From Alphaproteobacteria bacterium (GTDB taxonomy: Bacteria > Pseudomonadota > Alphaproteobacteria > Rhodobacterales > Rhodobacteraceae), in assembly GCA_030429495.1 (NCBI GenBank), contig JAUIFH010000001.1, positions 248,001 through 312,000 on the forward strand: a stretch of DNA of 64,000 nucleotides, read 5' to 3'. Positions 52,325 through 60,678 of the stretch are shown here, piece after piece. Under the pieces are notes generated by a model, which saw nothing but the letters and a program-made list of their open reading frames with translations, ran no database searches and was not told the origin of the DNA. The position numbers and the translations under genes were made by a program. The number at the start of each line of letters is the position of its first letter. Position 1 is the stretch's first letter.

Positions 52325-52662
52325 ACGCGCAGCGTCTCGTCAAGAAAGGCCCGGACCTTGTCGAGGTCGAGCGTCGCCACCCGCAGCGTCTCCGCCCCTG
52401 GCCGGAGCATCCTGAGAACGAACAGCTCGCCCGGTTCGGGATAGTCCGCATACCGTTCCTCGGCGATCCTCAGCCCCTCCGTGCCCGCGACCCTCAGCCC
52501 GTCGAGATGCGCCTCAAGCCGTTCGACAACCCGCGCGATACGTTCGGCGTCCATCTCTTCGTTCTCTTCAGGATGAAGCAGCGCCCGGTCATAGACTGTC
52601 CACAGGAACGCGGCCTGTTCGGCATGTTGCCGGACAATGTCTTTCAGGACAGGCGCGCCCAT
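52321..52662 (-). CDS. Short TIGR02270-like N-terminal protein (truncated HEAT family)
   Basis: A 113-residue protein whose sequence (LKDIVRQHAEQAAFLWTVYD, then RLEAHLDGLRVAG) matches the start of TIGR02270 family proteins. Those are HEAT-repeat proteins of several hundred residues often found in T6SS loci. Only the first part is present, and the HEAT repeats are missing. It may be a truncated remnant or a reduced stand-alone form. ATG at 52662, one base after the DUF6484 stop; its own stop overlaps the immunity gene by four bases. Confidence 0.7.
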   Translation of the reverse strand: MGAPVLKDIVRQHAEQAAFLWTVYDRALLHPEENEEMDAERIARVVERLEAHLDGLRVAGTEGLRIAEERYADYPEPGELFVLRMLRPGAETLRVATLDLDKVRAFLDETLRV

Positions 52663-52663
52663 G

Positions 52664-53083
52664 TCAGTTGAGGTTGACGGAGCCGCCGCGGATGCGGTTC
52701 GACCCGGAGGCATGGCTGACCAGATGAGTGCCGCGGATCGTGACGTGTCCGTCTTTCTCCATGACGATGGAGGCCTTGCCGACCCTGAGTTCGATCCGTT
52801 CCCGCGCGGTCAGGCGCATATGTTCGCCGTCGCGGACGACAAGCGGATCGTCCCCGCGCACCGGCTCCACGATGCGGCCGATGATCAGCGGCCGGTCGCG
52901 TCGTCCGTCCTCGAACAGCAGCGCCATCTCCGACCCGACATCGGCGTCACGCAGCCGGGTCAGGCTGCGTGCGGGGATTGCATGGTCAGTCTCGTTTCCG
53001 GGGAAGACGACAAGGGGCGCGCCACTCTCGAAGCCGAGCAGAAGCCCGATGACTACGCCGTCGATCTGTTCCTTCACGGTCAT
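52664..53083 (-). CDS. DUF6484 protein, small spike-like T6SS component
   Basis: A 139-residue protein with the DUF6484 pattern: IDGVVIGLLLGFESGAPLVV at the start, an OB-like barrel with DVGSEMALLFEDG, and a C-terminal beta-strand tail ERIELRVGKASIVMEKDGHV followed by GGSVNLN. The layout resembles the gp5 OB fold plus the first turns of a VgrG needle, and the ending echoes the GSKINLN end of VgrG here. It could be a mini-spike or cargo carrier. ATG 53083 (a 12-codon extension to 53119 is unlikely). Confidence 0.82.
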   Translation of the reverse strand: MTVKEQIDGVVIGLLLGFESGAPLVVFPGNETDHAIPARSLTRLRDADVGSEMALLFEDGRRDRPLIIGRIVEPVRGDDPLVVRDGEHMRLTARERIELRVGKASIVMEKDGHVTIRGTHLVSHASGSNRIRGGSVNLN

Positions 53084-53155
53084 GGCGATACCTTCGGAAA
53101 TGCCCGCCCATCCTCTCACGGCGCGGGCCTTCCGGCAACCATGCGGCGCAGTGAT

Positions 53156-55354
53156 CTATTCGAGCGCGGAGAGAAGATTGGCGAAGTCGTCGGTCCAGAT
53201 GCGACCGTTGTCCGGGACAAGCTTCTCCCACCGCGGATCGGCGGCGAGCGTGCCAAGGGCCGCCTCGTTCCGCGCGAGCATCACGACCCGTGACGCCGAG
53301 TCGCCGGGATCTTTGCCCTCGCCACCGGGGTGGTTCTGTATCCGCGCCTCAAGCCCCAGCGCCGCGGCGCTGCGCGCAAGCGGGCGCTCGATCGCGTAGT
53401 AGCGGTTGGAGATGTGGTAGACGAGCACTCCGTCCGGCGACAGCCGGTCGAGGTAGATCTGCATCGCCTCATGCGTGGTCAGGTGTACCGGAACCGAATC
53501 CGATCCGTAGGCGTCGATCACGAGGATGTCGTAGCGCAGCCCTTCCTGCGCCGCGAGCACCATGCGTGCATCACCAAGATGAGTCGGCGCGTCACCCGCG
53601 CAGTTCGACATGAAGGTGAAAAGTGACGGGTCGCGCGCGATCTCGTCCACCATCCGGTCGATCTCGTAGAACTGCCAGTCCTGTCCGGGTTGCCGATAGC
53701 AGGCGAGCGACCCGATGCCGAGACCAACGACGCCCACGCTTTTCGCAGCGCGGCCGATGTCCGAGGTCAGGACCTGCGCCATCGGGCCATTACGGTGATA
53801 GTAGTAGAGCGGGTCGGGCACCGCGGCGCCAAGCTGCGCTATCCGCTGCACACCGTGGATCGTCGTGCCGTTCGCGTAGTGGCGCATGCCGTTCTCCTCG
53901 GTCACACGGTGCGTACCGAAGAAGCTGCGGTCACGGAACAGGTCGCCGTCCGGGATGATGTAGGTCGCGCTGACCGCCACGATCCCTGCGGCGAGCGCGG
54001 CGGCCGGAAGCGTACGGCGAAGCACGATCGCAACCAGTGCGGCCATCGCGAACATGATCGCCTTCAAAGTCGTCCAATCGTCGATGTGGATCACGTAGAC
54101 GGCGATGAGAAGCGGCAGCATCGCGACGATGCCGACGCCGGCCCCCGTCACCATCGCCGACCGCGTCGGTCGCATCCGCGCGCTCAGGATAAGCGTCGTG
54201 GCAAGAAGCGTCGTCAGACCACCCTCGGCGAGGCTGCTGAAGGCGGCTGGTGCGACGATGGAGTTGAACAACCCACCCAGCGCGCCGCCGACGGACATCA
54301 CGACGTAGAACAGCGTCAGATGCGCCCCGGCGGGCCGGCTGTCATAAAGCTTGCGATGCGCGAAAAGTGCGACGACGAAGAAGGCCGCGACCATTCCAAC
54401 GACGCCGTAAAGGTTCGTATGCGCGCCGGTCAGCCCTGTAAAGACTGCGCCAAGCCCGCCGAGCGCGATCAGGTATGCGATTCGCATCGCGCCGTCGCCG
54501 ATCAGCGGGCGCTGGCGGAAGGTCAGTACGAAGCTGAGCAGATAGAGCGAGAGCGGGATCACCCAGACGAGCGGGATCGCGCCGATATCGGTGCTGATCT
54601 TGGTCGTCACGGCAAGCATCATCGACGACGGGATGAAGGCGAGAAGCATCCAGAGCCCGATTTGTCCGGCCCTTACGGGCTGCACTGTCTCGCTGTGGGA
54701 TACCGTCATGGTGCCGCCCGGCCCGCGCGCTGCGCCGATGCCGCTGGCCATAAGCAACGCGCCGAGCACGACGAAGCCCGCCGCCCAGCCCTGTCCGATG
54801 CGGGTTGCGCCGAACAGCGGCTCTGCCACGAGAGGGAAGGCCAGAAGCGCGACGAGTGAGCCGAGATTGCTCGCGCCATAAAGGAAATAGGGGTCATGCG
54901 CCGAGGGACCGTCGCTTTTCGCGTACCACGACTGGATAAGCGGCGCATTCGCGGACAGGACCGCGAAGGGCACGCCGACGCCAAGTCCGAATAGCGTCAG
55001 CGTTTGCCACGCGGTCGAAGACCCCGCGTCATAGATCCAGCCTTCCGGAATGGCGAGCGGCAGGAAGAAAAGTGCCGAGGCCCAGAGCGTCAGGTGCACC
55101 GCGATCTGAAGCCGCGTGTCGAGATAGCGGGTCAGAAGGTGCGCATAGAGGTAGCCACCGATCAGAACGCTTTGGAAGAACAGCATCGCCGTGGTCCAGA
55201 CCGCCGGTGCCCCGCCGATCTGCGGCAGGACGATTTTCGCGAAGAGCGGCTGCACGAAGAACAGCAGCGACGCGGACAGAAAGATCGTGGTCGTGAACAG
55301 GGCTGGAATCATGATCCCGGCGCGTGCCGCCGGCCTGATATCGGTTTGATGCAT
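53156..55354 (-). CDS. Membrane transporter-like / spermidine synthase-like fusion protein
   Basis: A 732-residue membrane protein. Residues 1-500 contain about fourteen hydrophobic spans in an MFS-like arrangement (SLLFFVQPLFAKIVLPQIGG at the start is characteristic of this fusion group). Residues 500-732 resemble the spermidine synthase fold, with GVVGLGIGSLACY as the nucleotide-binding loop and DILVIDAYGSDSVPVHL in the place of the catalytic aspartate. Such fusions are common in bacteria, but their substrate is unknown. It is probably unrelated to the T6SS genes next to it. Confidence 0.82.
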   Translation of the reverse strand: MHQTDIRPAARAGIMIPALFTTTIFLSASLLFFVQPLFAKIVLPQIGGAPAVWTTAMLFFQSVLIGGYLYAHLLTRYLDTRLQIAVHLTLWASALFFLPLAIPEGWIYDAGSSTAWQTLTLFGLGVGVPFAVLSANAPLIQSWYAKSDGPSAHDPYFLYGASNLGSLVALLAFPLVAEPLFGATRIGQGWAAGFVVLGALLMASGIGAARGPGGTMTVSHSETVQPVRAGQIGLWMLLAFIPSSMMLAVTTKISTDIGAIPLVWVIPLSLYLLSFVLTFRQRPLIGDGAMRIAYLIALGGLGAVFTGLTGAHTNLYGVVGMVAAFFVVALFAHRKLYDSRPAGAHLTLFYVVMSVGGALGGLFNSIVAPAAFSSLAEGGLTTLLATTLILSARMRPTRSAMVTGAGVGIVAMLPLLIAVYVIHIDDWTTLKAIMFAMAALVAIVLRRTLPAAALAAGIVAVSATYIIPDGDLFRDRSFFGTHRVTEENGMRHYANGTTIHGVQRIAQLGAAVPDPLYYYHRNGPMAQVLTSDIGRAAKSVGVVGLGIGSLACYRQPGQDWQFYEIDRMVDEIARDPSLFTFMSNCAGDAPTHLGDARMVLAAQEGLRYDILVIDAYGSDSVPVHLTTHEAMQIYLDRLSPDGVLVYHISNRYYAIERPLARSAAALGLEARIQNHPGGEGKDPGDSASRVVMLARNEAALGTLAADPRWEKLVPDNGRIWTDDFANLLSALE

Positions 55355-55367
55355 GTTTCACGCCCCA

Positions 55368-55379
55368 CTGTTGCAACAG
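55368..55379. promoter_or_regulatory. 12-base palindrome before the fusion gene
   Basis: CTGTTGCAACAG is a perfect palindrome 14 bases upstream of the start codon of the fusion gene at 55354, inside the 95-base gap to metF. Its position overlaps the leader or promoter. It could be an operator, but no regulator is nearby. Confidence 0.3.
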
Positions 55380-55449
55380 CGGGTACAAAAGCCGCGAATT
55401 TGGCTGATAATGAGGCGAAATGACGGTGCGTTCGAGAAAACGCCCGCCG

Positions 55450-56451
55450 CTATTCGCGCTCGCCGGACTTTCTTCTGGCCCTGCGCCCGGCCAGCACGCC
55501 GGATTCGAGAATGATTTCGGACACCTGATGTTCGCGCCGGTAGGCCATGACGTGAACGCCGGACACGCCGGCGATCTCGCGGATTTTCTGGATCAGTTCG
55601 ATGCAGATCTTCTTGCCCTCCGCCCCCGGCTTCTCGGCCTTCTCCATCCGCTCGATCAGCGCGTCGGGCACATGGATGCCCGGCACGTTCGACCGCATCC
55701 AGCGTGCCGCCTTGGCCGAGGCCAGCGGCCCGACGCCGGCAAGGATATAGACCTTCTTGTCGAGGCCGAGGTCACGGACGCGGGCCATGAACTTCTCGAA
55801 CAGGGGAATGTCGTAGATGTAGTTGGTCTGGATGAATTCCGCCCCCGCCTCGACCTTCTTGGCCAGCCGGTCGGGGCGCCAGTCATGGGGATGGATGCAG
55901 GGGTTTTCGGCGGCGCCCAGGAACATCTGCGGCGGGCGCGTGATCTTGCGGCCAGACAGGAACATGCCCTGATCGCGCATCGTGCGGATGGTCCGGAGCA
56001 GGGTGAGAGAATCGAAATCGAAGACCGGTTTCGCACCCGGCTGGTCGCCGACGCCGACGCCGTCGCCGGTCAGGCAAAGGACGTTCGTCACCCCCATCGC
56101 CGCCGCGCCCAGCACGTCGCCCTGAATGGCGATGCGGTTCCGGTCACGGCAGGAGATCTGGTAGACTGTCGAGTATCCTGCCCGGGTCAGAAGCGCCGAG
56201 ATCCCGATCGACGACATGTGGCAGTTCGCGCCCGACGCATCGGTCGCGTTGATCGCGTCCGCGACCTCGCCCAAGGGCTGCGCCGCCTCGAACACGTCCG
56301 AGGCATCGGCGCTGTCCGGCGGGTTCAGTTCGGCCGTGACGGCGAAGCGGCCCGCGCGCAACACCCGCTCCAGCCGGGAATGGGAGACGTGACCCTCGGG
56401 CGGTGGCGCGTAGACCGGAACGTCGTCGGAATAGTCGGAGGACGCGCTCAT
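55450..56451 (-). CDS. metF: Methylenetetrahydrofolate reductase family protein
   Basis: A 333-residue TIM-barrel flavoprotein of the MTHFR family, which reduces 5,10-methylene-THF to 5-methyl-THF. FAVTAELNPPDSADASDVF holds the catalytic glutamate region, NVLCLTGDGVGVGDQPGA the flavin and folate loop, and EFIQTNYIYDIPLFEKFM a typical late block. It is coupled by ATGA overlap to the cysteine-rich partner at 56448-57029. This split form is common in alphaproteobacteria that demethylate methylated compounds, where the pair feeds or drains the C1-folate pool. Confidence 0.9.
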   Translation of the reverse strand: MSASSDYSDDVPVYAPPPEGHVSHSRLERVLRAGRFAVTAELNPPDSADASDVFEAAQPLGEVADAINATDASGANCHMSSIGISALLTRAGYSTVYQISCRDRNRIAIQGDVLGAAAMGVTNVLCLTGDGVGVGDQPGAKPVFDFDSLTLLRTIRTMRDQGMFLSGRKITRPPQMFLGAAENPCIHPHDWRPDRLAKKVEAGAEFIQTNYIYDIPLFEKFMARVRDLGLDKKVYILAGVGPLASAKAARWMRSNVPGIHVPDALIERMEKAEKPGAEGKKICIELIQKIREIAGVSGVHVMAYRREHQVSEIILESGVLAGRRARRKSGERE

Positions 56452-57029
56452 TTCTTCAGCACCTCGCGGTTGACGGCGCTCGCCGGCTCATCGGCCAGCG
56501 GTGCGGCGGCGGGCTCGATCGCGCGCGCCTCGGGGAAAGCTTGCGCGACGGCGGTCCGCGACGCCTCGTGCGCCTCGCGCAGTTTCGCCGCCTTCTCGCG
56601 GCTGACGCGCAGCCAGGATGACGATCCCTTCAGGCTCCGGTCGACCGGCGGCAGCACCTCGCGGATCTTGTGGCCGCCCTTCATCCGGGTCGATCCGTCC
56701 CATGCCAGCGACCAGACGCATTTCATCCAGGGCTTCACCTCGCAGTAGCCGCCCGGCCGCACCCCGCCACAGGGGCCGTTGCGCAACTCCTTCGGGCAGT
56801 TCATCGGGCAGGACATGCCGGTGGAGGACAGAACGCACTGGCCACACATCTTGCAGTCGAAGAGGACACCCTTGATCCCGCTTTCAAGAAGCGCGACGGG
56901 CCGCTCCACCCGATTGTAGCCGATCCGGGAGAACACAGGATCAAGCGCGACCATGACGCTTTCAAGCCGCTGGTAGATCCATTCGAAGCTGCCGGCGTGG
57001 CGGATGGCGAAAAGGCGCAGTCGATACAT
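56448..57029 (-). CDS. Cysteine-rich MTHFR C-terminal-domain protein
   Basis: A 193-residue protein with the 'methylene-tetrahydrofolate reductase C-terminal' domain. The cysteine pattern FDCKMCGQCVLSSTG, SCPMNCPKEL and NGPCGG suggests an iron-sulfur cluster or zinc centre. It probably partners MetF, perhaps as an electron-transfer subunit. ATG 57029. It precedes metF on the same message and overlaps it by four bases. Confidence 0.88.
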   Translation of the reverse strand: MYRLRLFAIRHAGSFEWIYQRLESVMVALDPVFSRIGYNRVERPVALLESGIKGVLFDCKMCGQCVLSSTGMSCPMNCPKELRNGPCGGVRPGGYCEVKPWMKCVWSLAWDGSTRMKGGHKIREVLPPVDRSLKGSSSWLRVSREKAAKLREAHEASRTAVAQAFPEARAIEPAAAPLADEPASAVNREVLKK

Positions 57030-57134
57030 TGCAGATGCTCCGCAAAGGGTGCCGTCGGCGGCTGGTGGAGGCCAGCATTGGCCGGGACCCTACGGCAATC
57101 AAGGGTGATTCAGCGAACCATCCGCGACGCGAAT

Positions 57135-59372
57135 TCAGACGAAATCGACGAACTTGCTGAACGGCATCTCGCGCAGGCGTTTGCCGGTCGCCGCGAAGAT
57201 CGCGTTGGCGAGGGCCGGCGCTGCGGGCGGCACCGGCGGCTCACCGATCCCACGAATGCGCGTGCCGTTCGCCAGCCCGCGCACCTCGATCTCGGGGCAC
57301 TGATACAGGCGCATCCCCTCGAACGTGTCGAAATTCACCTGCTCGACCATACCGTCGGCAAATGTCGTCTCTCCGCTCATCGCGTGGCCAAGACCCCAGA
57401 TCACGCCGCCCTTCACGAGGTTGTCGAAGTTGACGGGGTCAAGCACCTTACCCACCTCGGCCGCGACCCAGACCTTTTCGATCCGGATCGCGTCGTCGAT
57501 CAGCGCGACCTCGACCACCTCGGCGCAGGCGGTGCCGAACGACATTGAGAATGCGACACCGCGCCCCCTGTTGGGGCTGGGATCGCCGCCCCATCCCGAC
57601 ATCTCGCCCACGGCTTCCAGAACCTTACGCGACGGTTCGTGCCACGTCAGCCGGATACGCTCCTCCAGCGGATCGGCGCCCGCGGCGTGGATCAGCTCGT
57701 CAAGGAAGCCCTCGTGGAAGAAGGCATTGGTCGAGGCGCCGACCGACCGCCAAGAACTGATGGGGGTGAGCGGCGGCGTGCGGTAGCCGGTGACGCGGTA
57801 GTCGGGGATCGCATAGGGCTGGTCCCATGCCGCAGCGACAATGATCGTGTCCGGCCCGGCGGCGGGCAGCCCCTGCCGCCCAAGCTGCGAGGCGGTGACC
57901 GATGGCATGGCGATGGACAGATCCAGCGCCGCAACCTTTCCGTCGCCTGCCGCCCCCCGCGCCCGCGCCATCGCGATCTGGCGGGGGAAGTCATGCGCCA
58001 TGTCCTGTTCGCGCGAATAGGTCATCTTCACCGGCGTGCCCTTCACGGCGAGCGCCAGTTCCGTGGTGCGCAGCACATACTCGTCCTCCAGCCGGTGTCC
58101 GAAGCTGCCGCCCATCATCTGCACATGGACATGGACATCGTCCGGGTCATGGCCGGTGATCCCGGCCACGTTCCGCTGCAGGAAGCGCGGGATCTGCGTT
58201 CCGGTCCAGATATCGACGCGGTCATCGGTCACGCGGACGATGGCATTCACGGGTTCCAGCGGCGCGTGCGAAAGATAGGGCGCGCGGTACTCGGCCTCGA
58301 TTGCACCAGGGGCAAGCACGGCCTCGACGTCGCCATCGTCGCGATTCAGGCTGTCGCGGTATTCGTCGCTGAAGGACGCGGCGACGGCGGCCCAATGGTC
58401 GTCCATCCCGGCCGGGTAGGGGGCCGGTCCCCAGTCGAGCCGGATCGCGGCGGCAGCCTGAAACGCGCGCCAGGTGTTGTCGGCGATCACGCCCACGCCA
58501 CCGGTGACGGGCACGACCTGCTGGACGCCGCGCATCGCCTCCGCCTCGCTGGCGTCATAGCCAAGCATCTCGCCGCCGAAGCGCGGATTGGTCACGATGG
58601 TCGCATGCACCATGCCCTCGACCGCAAGGTCGATGCCGTAGGTCTGGGTGCCGGTCGATTTCGCCACGATGTCGATGCGGCGCATGTCCTTGCCGAGAAG
58701 CCGCCATTCGCTTTCGGGCTTTAGCGCCACTTCCGAGACCGGCTCGATCCCTGCTGCGGCGGAGGCGAGCGACTCGTATGTCATCCTTGTGCCGTCCGGC
58801 AGTTCGACGGCGCCCCGCTCGGTCTTCAGGTCGGCAACCGGCACCCCGGTGATCCTCGCCGCCGCAAGCTTCAGCGTCTCGCGCGCGACGGCGCCCGCCA
58901 CGCGCAACTTTTCGTAGCCGTCCGGCACGGTTGTGGAGCCGCCGGTTATCTGCACGCCGAGGAATTTCATCGCGGCATCGGCAACCCCCCTGGCGAGCGT
59001 TGCGGTCCGGCCCTGATCGGTCGCCGGGAACGGCACCGCCTCAGCCGCCAGAGCGGTGTTGTAGTAGGCCGCATCCGGCGGGCCGGGATCGACCCGAACC
59101 TGGTCGAGTTCGACGTCCAGCTCCTCGGCGATCAGTGCCGCCTGCATCGAATAGGCGCCCTGCCCCTTGTCCGCGCGGGGTGTGATGAGCGTGATGCCCG
59201 CCTCGGTGATGATCACATAGGGCGTTATCGCTGCTTCGCCTTCGCCGACCCTTTCAAGCAGGGGATTGGCGACGGGGCGGCGATACATGTAGGTGCCGAA
59301 GGCGACCCCGCCCGCTATCGCGGCGGAGCCGATCAGGAAGGTGCGGCGGGCGATCTTGGCTACGCGTCCCAT
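57135..59372 (-). CDS. iorB: Molybdenum hydroxylase large subunit (isoquinoline 1-oxidoreductase beta type)
   Basis: A 745-residue Mo-pterin cytosine dinucleotide enzyme of the xanthine oxidase superfamily. The Tat signal RRTFLIG at residues 9-15 followed by a hydrophobic stretch indicates export to the periplasm or membrane anchoring. QMMGGSFGHRLEDEYV holds the Mo-binding loop and the C-terminal GIGEPPVPPAAPALANAI the conserved glutamate (Gly-Glu-Pro). Relatives oxidise N-heterocycles or aldehydes. ATG 59372 is two bases after the small-subunit stop; the open frame continues to 59927 but overlaps that subunit and is not coding. A cytochrome subunit is not seen. Confidence 0.9.
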   Translation of the reverse strand: MGRVAKIARRTFLIGSAAIAGGVAFGTYMYRRPVANPLLERVGEGEAAITPYVIITEAGITLITPRADKGQGAYSMQAALIAEELDVELDQVRVDPGPPDAAYYNTALAAEAVPFPATDQGRTATLARGVADAAMKFLGVQITGGSTTVPDGYEKLRVAGAVARETLKLAAARITGVPVADLKTERGAVELPDGTRMTYESLASAAAGIEPVSEVALKPESEWRLLGKDMRRIDIVAKSTGTQTYGIDLAVEGMVHATIVTNPRFGGEMLGYDASEAEAMRGVQQVVPVTGGVGVIADNTWRAFQAAAAIRLDWGPAPYPAGMDDHWAAVAASFSDEYRDSLNRDDGDVEAVLAPGAIEAEYRAPYLSHAPLEPVNAIVRVTDDRVDIWTGTQIPRFLQRNVAGITGHDPDDVHVHVQMMGGSFGHRLEDEYVLRTTELALAVKGTPVKMTYSREQDMAHDFPRQIAMARARGAAGDGKVAALDLSIAMPSVTASQLGRQGLPAAGPDTIIVAAAWDQPYAIPDYRVTGYRTPPLTPISSWRSVGASTNAFFHEGFLDELIHAAGADPLEERIRLTWHEPSRKVLEAVGEMSGWGGDPSPNRGRGVAFSMSFGTACAEVVEVALIDDAIRIEKVWVAAEVGKVLDPVNFDNLVKGGVIWGLGHAMSGETTFADGMVEQVNFDTFEGMRLYQCPEIEVRGLANGTRIRGIGEPPVPPAAPALANAIFAATGKRLREMPFSKFVDFV

Positions 59373-59374
59373 GA

Positions 59375-59836
59375 TCAGTTCCCCCGCAATGTCGCCGCTG
59401 CGGTCTTCACGGCCGCCCGGATGCGGGGATAGGTTCCGCACCGGCAAAGGTTGCCGCTCATCGCGTCGTCGATATCGGCGTCCGACGGGTCCGGGTTGGC
59501 GGCGAGCAATGCGGCCGCGCTCATCATCTGGCCCGACTGGCAGTAGCCGCATTGCGCGACCTGGTTCGCGATCCACGCTTCCTGAACCGCGTGCAACGCG
59601 TCCGGCGTGCCGAGGCCCTCGATCGTGACGATTTCCGCCTCGCCGACATCGCCCGCCGCGACCTGGCACGAGCGGACCGCCTCGCCATCCAGATGCACCG
59701 TGCAGGCGCCGCATTGCGCGATGCCGCAGCCGTATTTCGGGCCGGTGATGCCCAGTTCGTCCCGCAGGACCCAGAGCAGAGGCATTTCGTCCTCGACATC
59801 GACCTCGTGGGCCGTTCCGTTGACCGTGATCCGCAT
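59375..59836 (-). CDS. iorA: Molybdenum hydroxylase [2Fe-2S] small subunit
   Basis: A 153-residue iron-sulfur subunit. The plant-type cluster is held by [16 protein letters not shown] (Cys37, Cys42, Cys45) with Cys57. The second cluster is held by QCGYCQSGQ (Cys96, Cys99) and [11 protein letters not shown] (Cys131, Cys133). It passes electrons from the Mo centre to an acceptor. ATG 59836 with GGAGGAACA upstream. It precedes and is coupled to the large subunit. Confidence 0.94.
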   Translation of the reverse strand: MRITVNGTAHEVDVEDEMPLLWVLRDELGITGPKYGCGIAQCGACTVHLDGEAVRSCQVAAGDVGEAEIVTIEGLGTPDALHAVQEAWIANQVAQCGYCQSGQMMSAAALLAANPDPSDADIDDAMSGNLCRCGTYPRIRAAVKTAAATLRGN

Positions 59837-59889
59837 CCTGTTCCTCCGCCGGGAAAGGGGGGTGCCGGGAGCACGCCCGTCTTGCGGCA

Positions 59890-59917
59890 ATTCTAGGTTG
59901 CAGGGGCTGCGGTGCAA
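59890..59917 (-). promoter_or_regulatory. Candidate promoter for the molybdenum hydroxylase
   Basis: On the minus strand TTGCAC (59917-59912) and TAGAAT (59895-59890) are spaced by 16 bases in the 150-base gap between tRNA-Leu and the small-subunit gene. Both boxes are close to the sigma-70 consensus. The leader would be about 45 bases. Confidence 0.5.
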
Positions 59918-59986
59918 CGGCAAACATCGCATCCGGCAGGAACCGTTCGCGACGTCATCCTGCTTTCGAGGTTTCTCGTCAGCCTG

Positions 59987-60070
59987 TGGTACCCGCGGCC
60001 GGACTTGAACCGGCACGGCCGAAGCCTAGGGATTTTAAGTCCCCTGTGTCTACCATTCCACCACGCGGGC
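59987..60070 (-). tRNA. tRNA-Leu(UAA)
   Basis: Minus-strand class II tRNA with an encoded CCA end. The acceptor stem pairs GCCCGCG with CGCGGGT (one G-U at the tip). The anticodon stem is GGGGA/TCCCT around the loop CTTAAAA, giving anticodon TAA. A variable arm with CTAGG and CTTCGG lies before the T stem GCCGG/CCGGC with loop TTCAAGT. All expected leucine tRNA features are present. Confidence 0.95.
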
Positions 60071-60081
60071 GCGCGGGCCCG

Positions 60082-60109
60082 ACCATAGTCGAACCCACGG
60101 CGGCGGCAA
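60082..60109 (-). promoter_or_regulatory. Candidate promoter for tRNA-Leu
   Basis: On the minus strand TTGCCG (60109-60104) and TATGGT (60087-60082) are spaced by 16 bases, placing the transcription start about five bases before the mature tRNA end. It lies between the Lrp-type gene stop and the tRNA. Confidence 0.5.
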
Positions 60110-60111
60110 GG

Positions 60112-60576
60112 TCAGAGGCCGGTTTCCTTCACCGCCTCCATCGCGACATAGGTCGATGTGGCGGCGACATGGGGCAGGGTGGAAATCCGCTCGCCCAGAA
60201 CCCGCCGGTAGTCGGCGATATCGCCGGTCCGCACCTTCATCAGATAGTCGAAGGAGGCCGCCATCATATGGCATTCCTCGATCTCCGGAACCGCGCGAAC
60301 CGCCTTGTTGAACGCCTGTAGCGCGGCTTCGCGCGTGTCGGAAAGGCGAACCTCGACATAGGCGATATGAGCCAGCCCCATGCGGACAGGATTCAACACC
60401 GCGCGGTAGCCGGCGATCACACCAGTTTCTTCCAGCCGCTTCACACGCGCTTGGGTTGGCGTCTTGGTCAGGCCGATCCGGCGCGAAAGCTCGGTGACCG
60501 ACATGCGGCCGTCCTCGGACAGGGCCCGCAGAATCGCGGCGTCGTAGCGGTCAATATCGGTTGGGCTGTTTGGCAT
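60112..60576 (-). CDS. putR: Lrp/AsnC-family regulator, probable PutR
   Basis: A 154-residue Lrp-type regulator. The N-terminal helix-turn-helix has YDAAILRALSEDGRMSVTEL and SRRIGLTKTPTQARVKRLEE; the C-terminal RAM domain (AYVEVRLSDTREAALQAFNK, then YLMKVRTGDIADYRRVLGE) binds amino acids and forms the octamer. It diverges from putA, the standard arrangement for the proline-responsive activator PutR of alphaproteobacteria. ATG 60576; the frame extends to 60618 but the start with AGAAG upstream is preferred. A perfect inverted repeat sits two bases before its start codon. Confidence 0.9.
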   Translation of the reverse strand: MPNSPTDIDRYDAAILRALSEDGRMSVTELSRRIGLTKTPTQARVKRLEETGVIAGYRAVLNPVRMGLAHIAYVEVRLSDTREAALQAFNKAVRAVPEIEECHMMAASFDYLMKVRTGDIADYRRVLGERISTLPHVAATSTYVAMEAVKETGL

Positions 60577-60577
60577 G

Positions 60578-60615
60578 TTAGAATCTTCTAAATTGGTGAA
60601 TATTCCTACTATACA
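60578..60615. promoter_or_regulatory. putR/putA operator and candidate putA promoter
   Basis: TTAGAA and TTCTAA form perfect arms around TC at 60578-60591. The right arm coincides with a possible -35 (60586-60591) for putA, with TATACA at 60610-60615 after 18 bases. Placement right at the putR start suggests autoregulation and control of putA by the Lrp-type protein. Confidence 0.5.
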
Positions 60616-60678
60616 CAAAACTTCGGTGAAAATGACTATCTATCAAGCGATATCATGGACCATTCGCAGGAGGACCCC

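Noticed and set aside
59373-59927. Upstream extension of the molybdenum hydroxylase large subunit
   Set aside because: It would overlap nearly the whole [2Fe-2S] subunit in another phase. The Tat motif places the true start at 59372.
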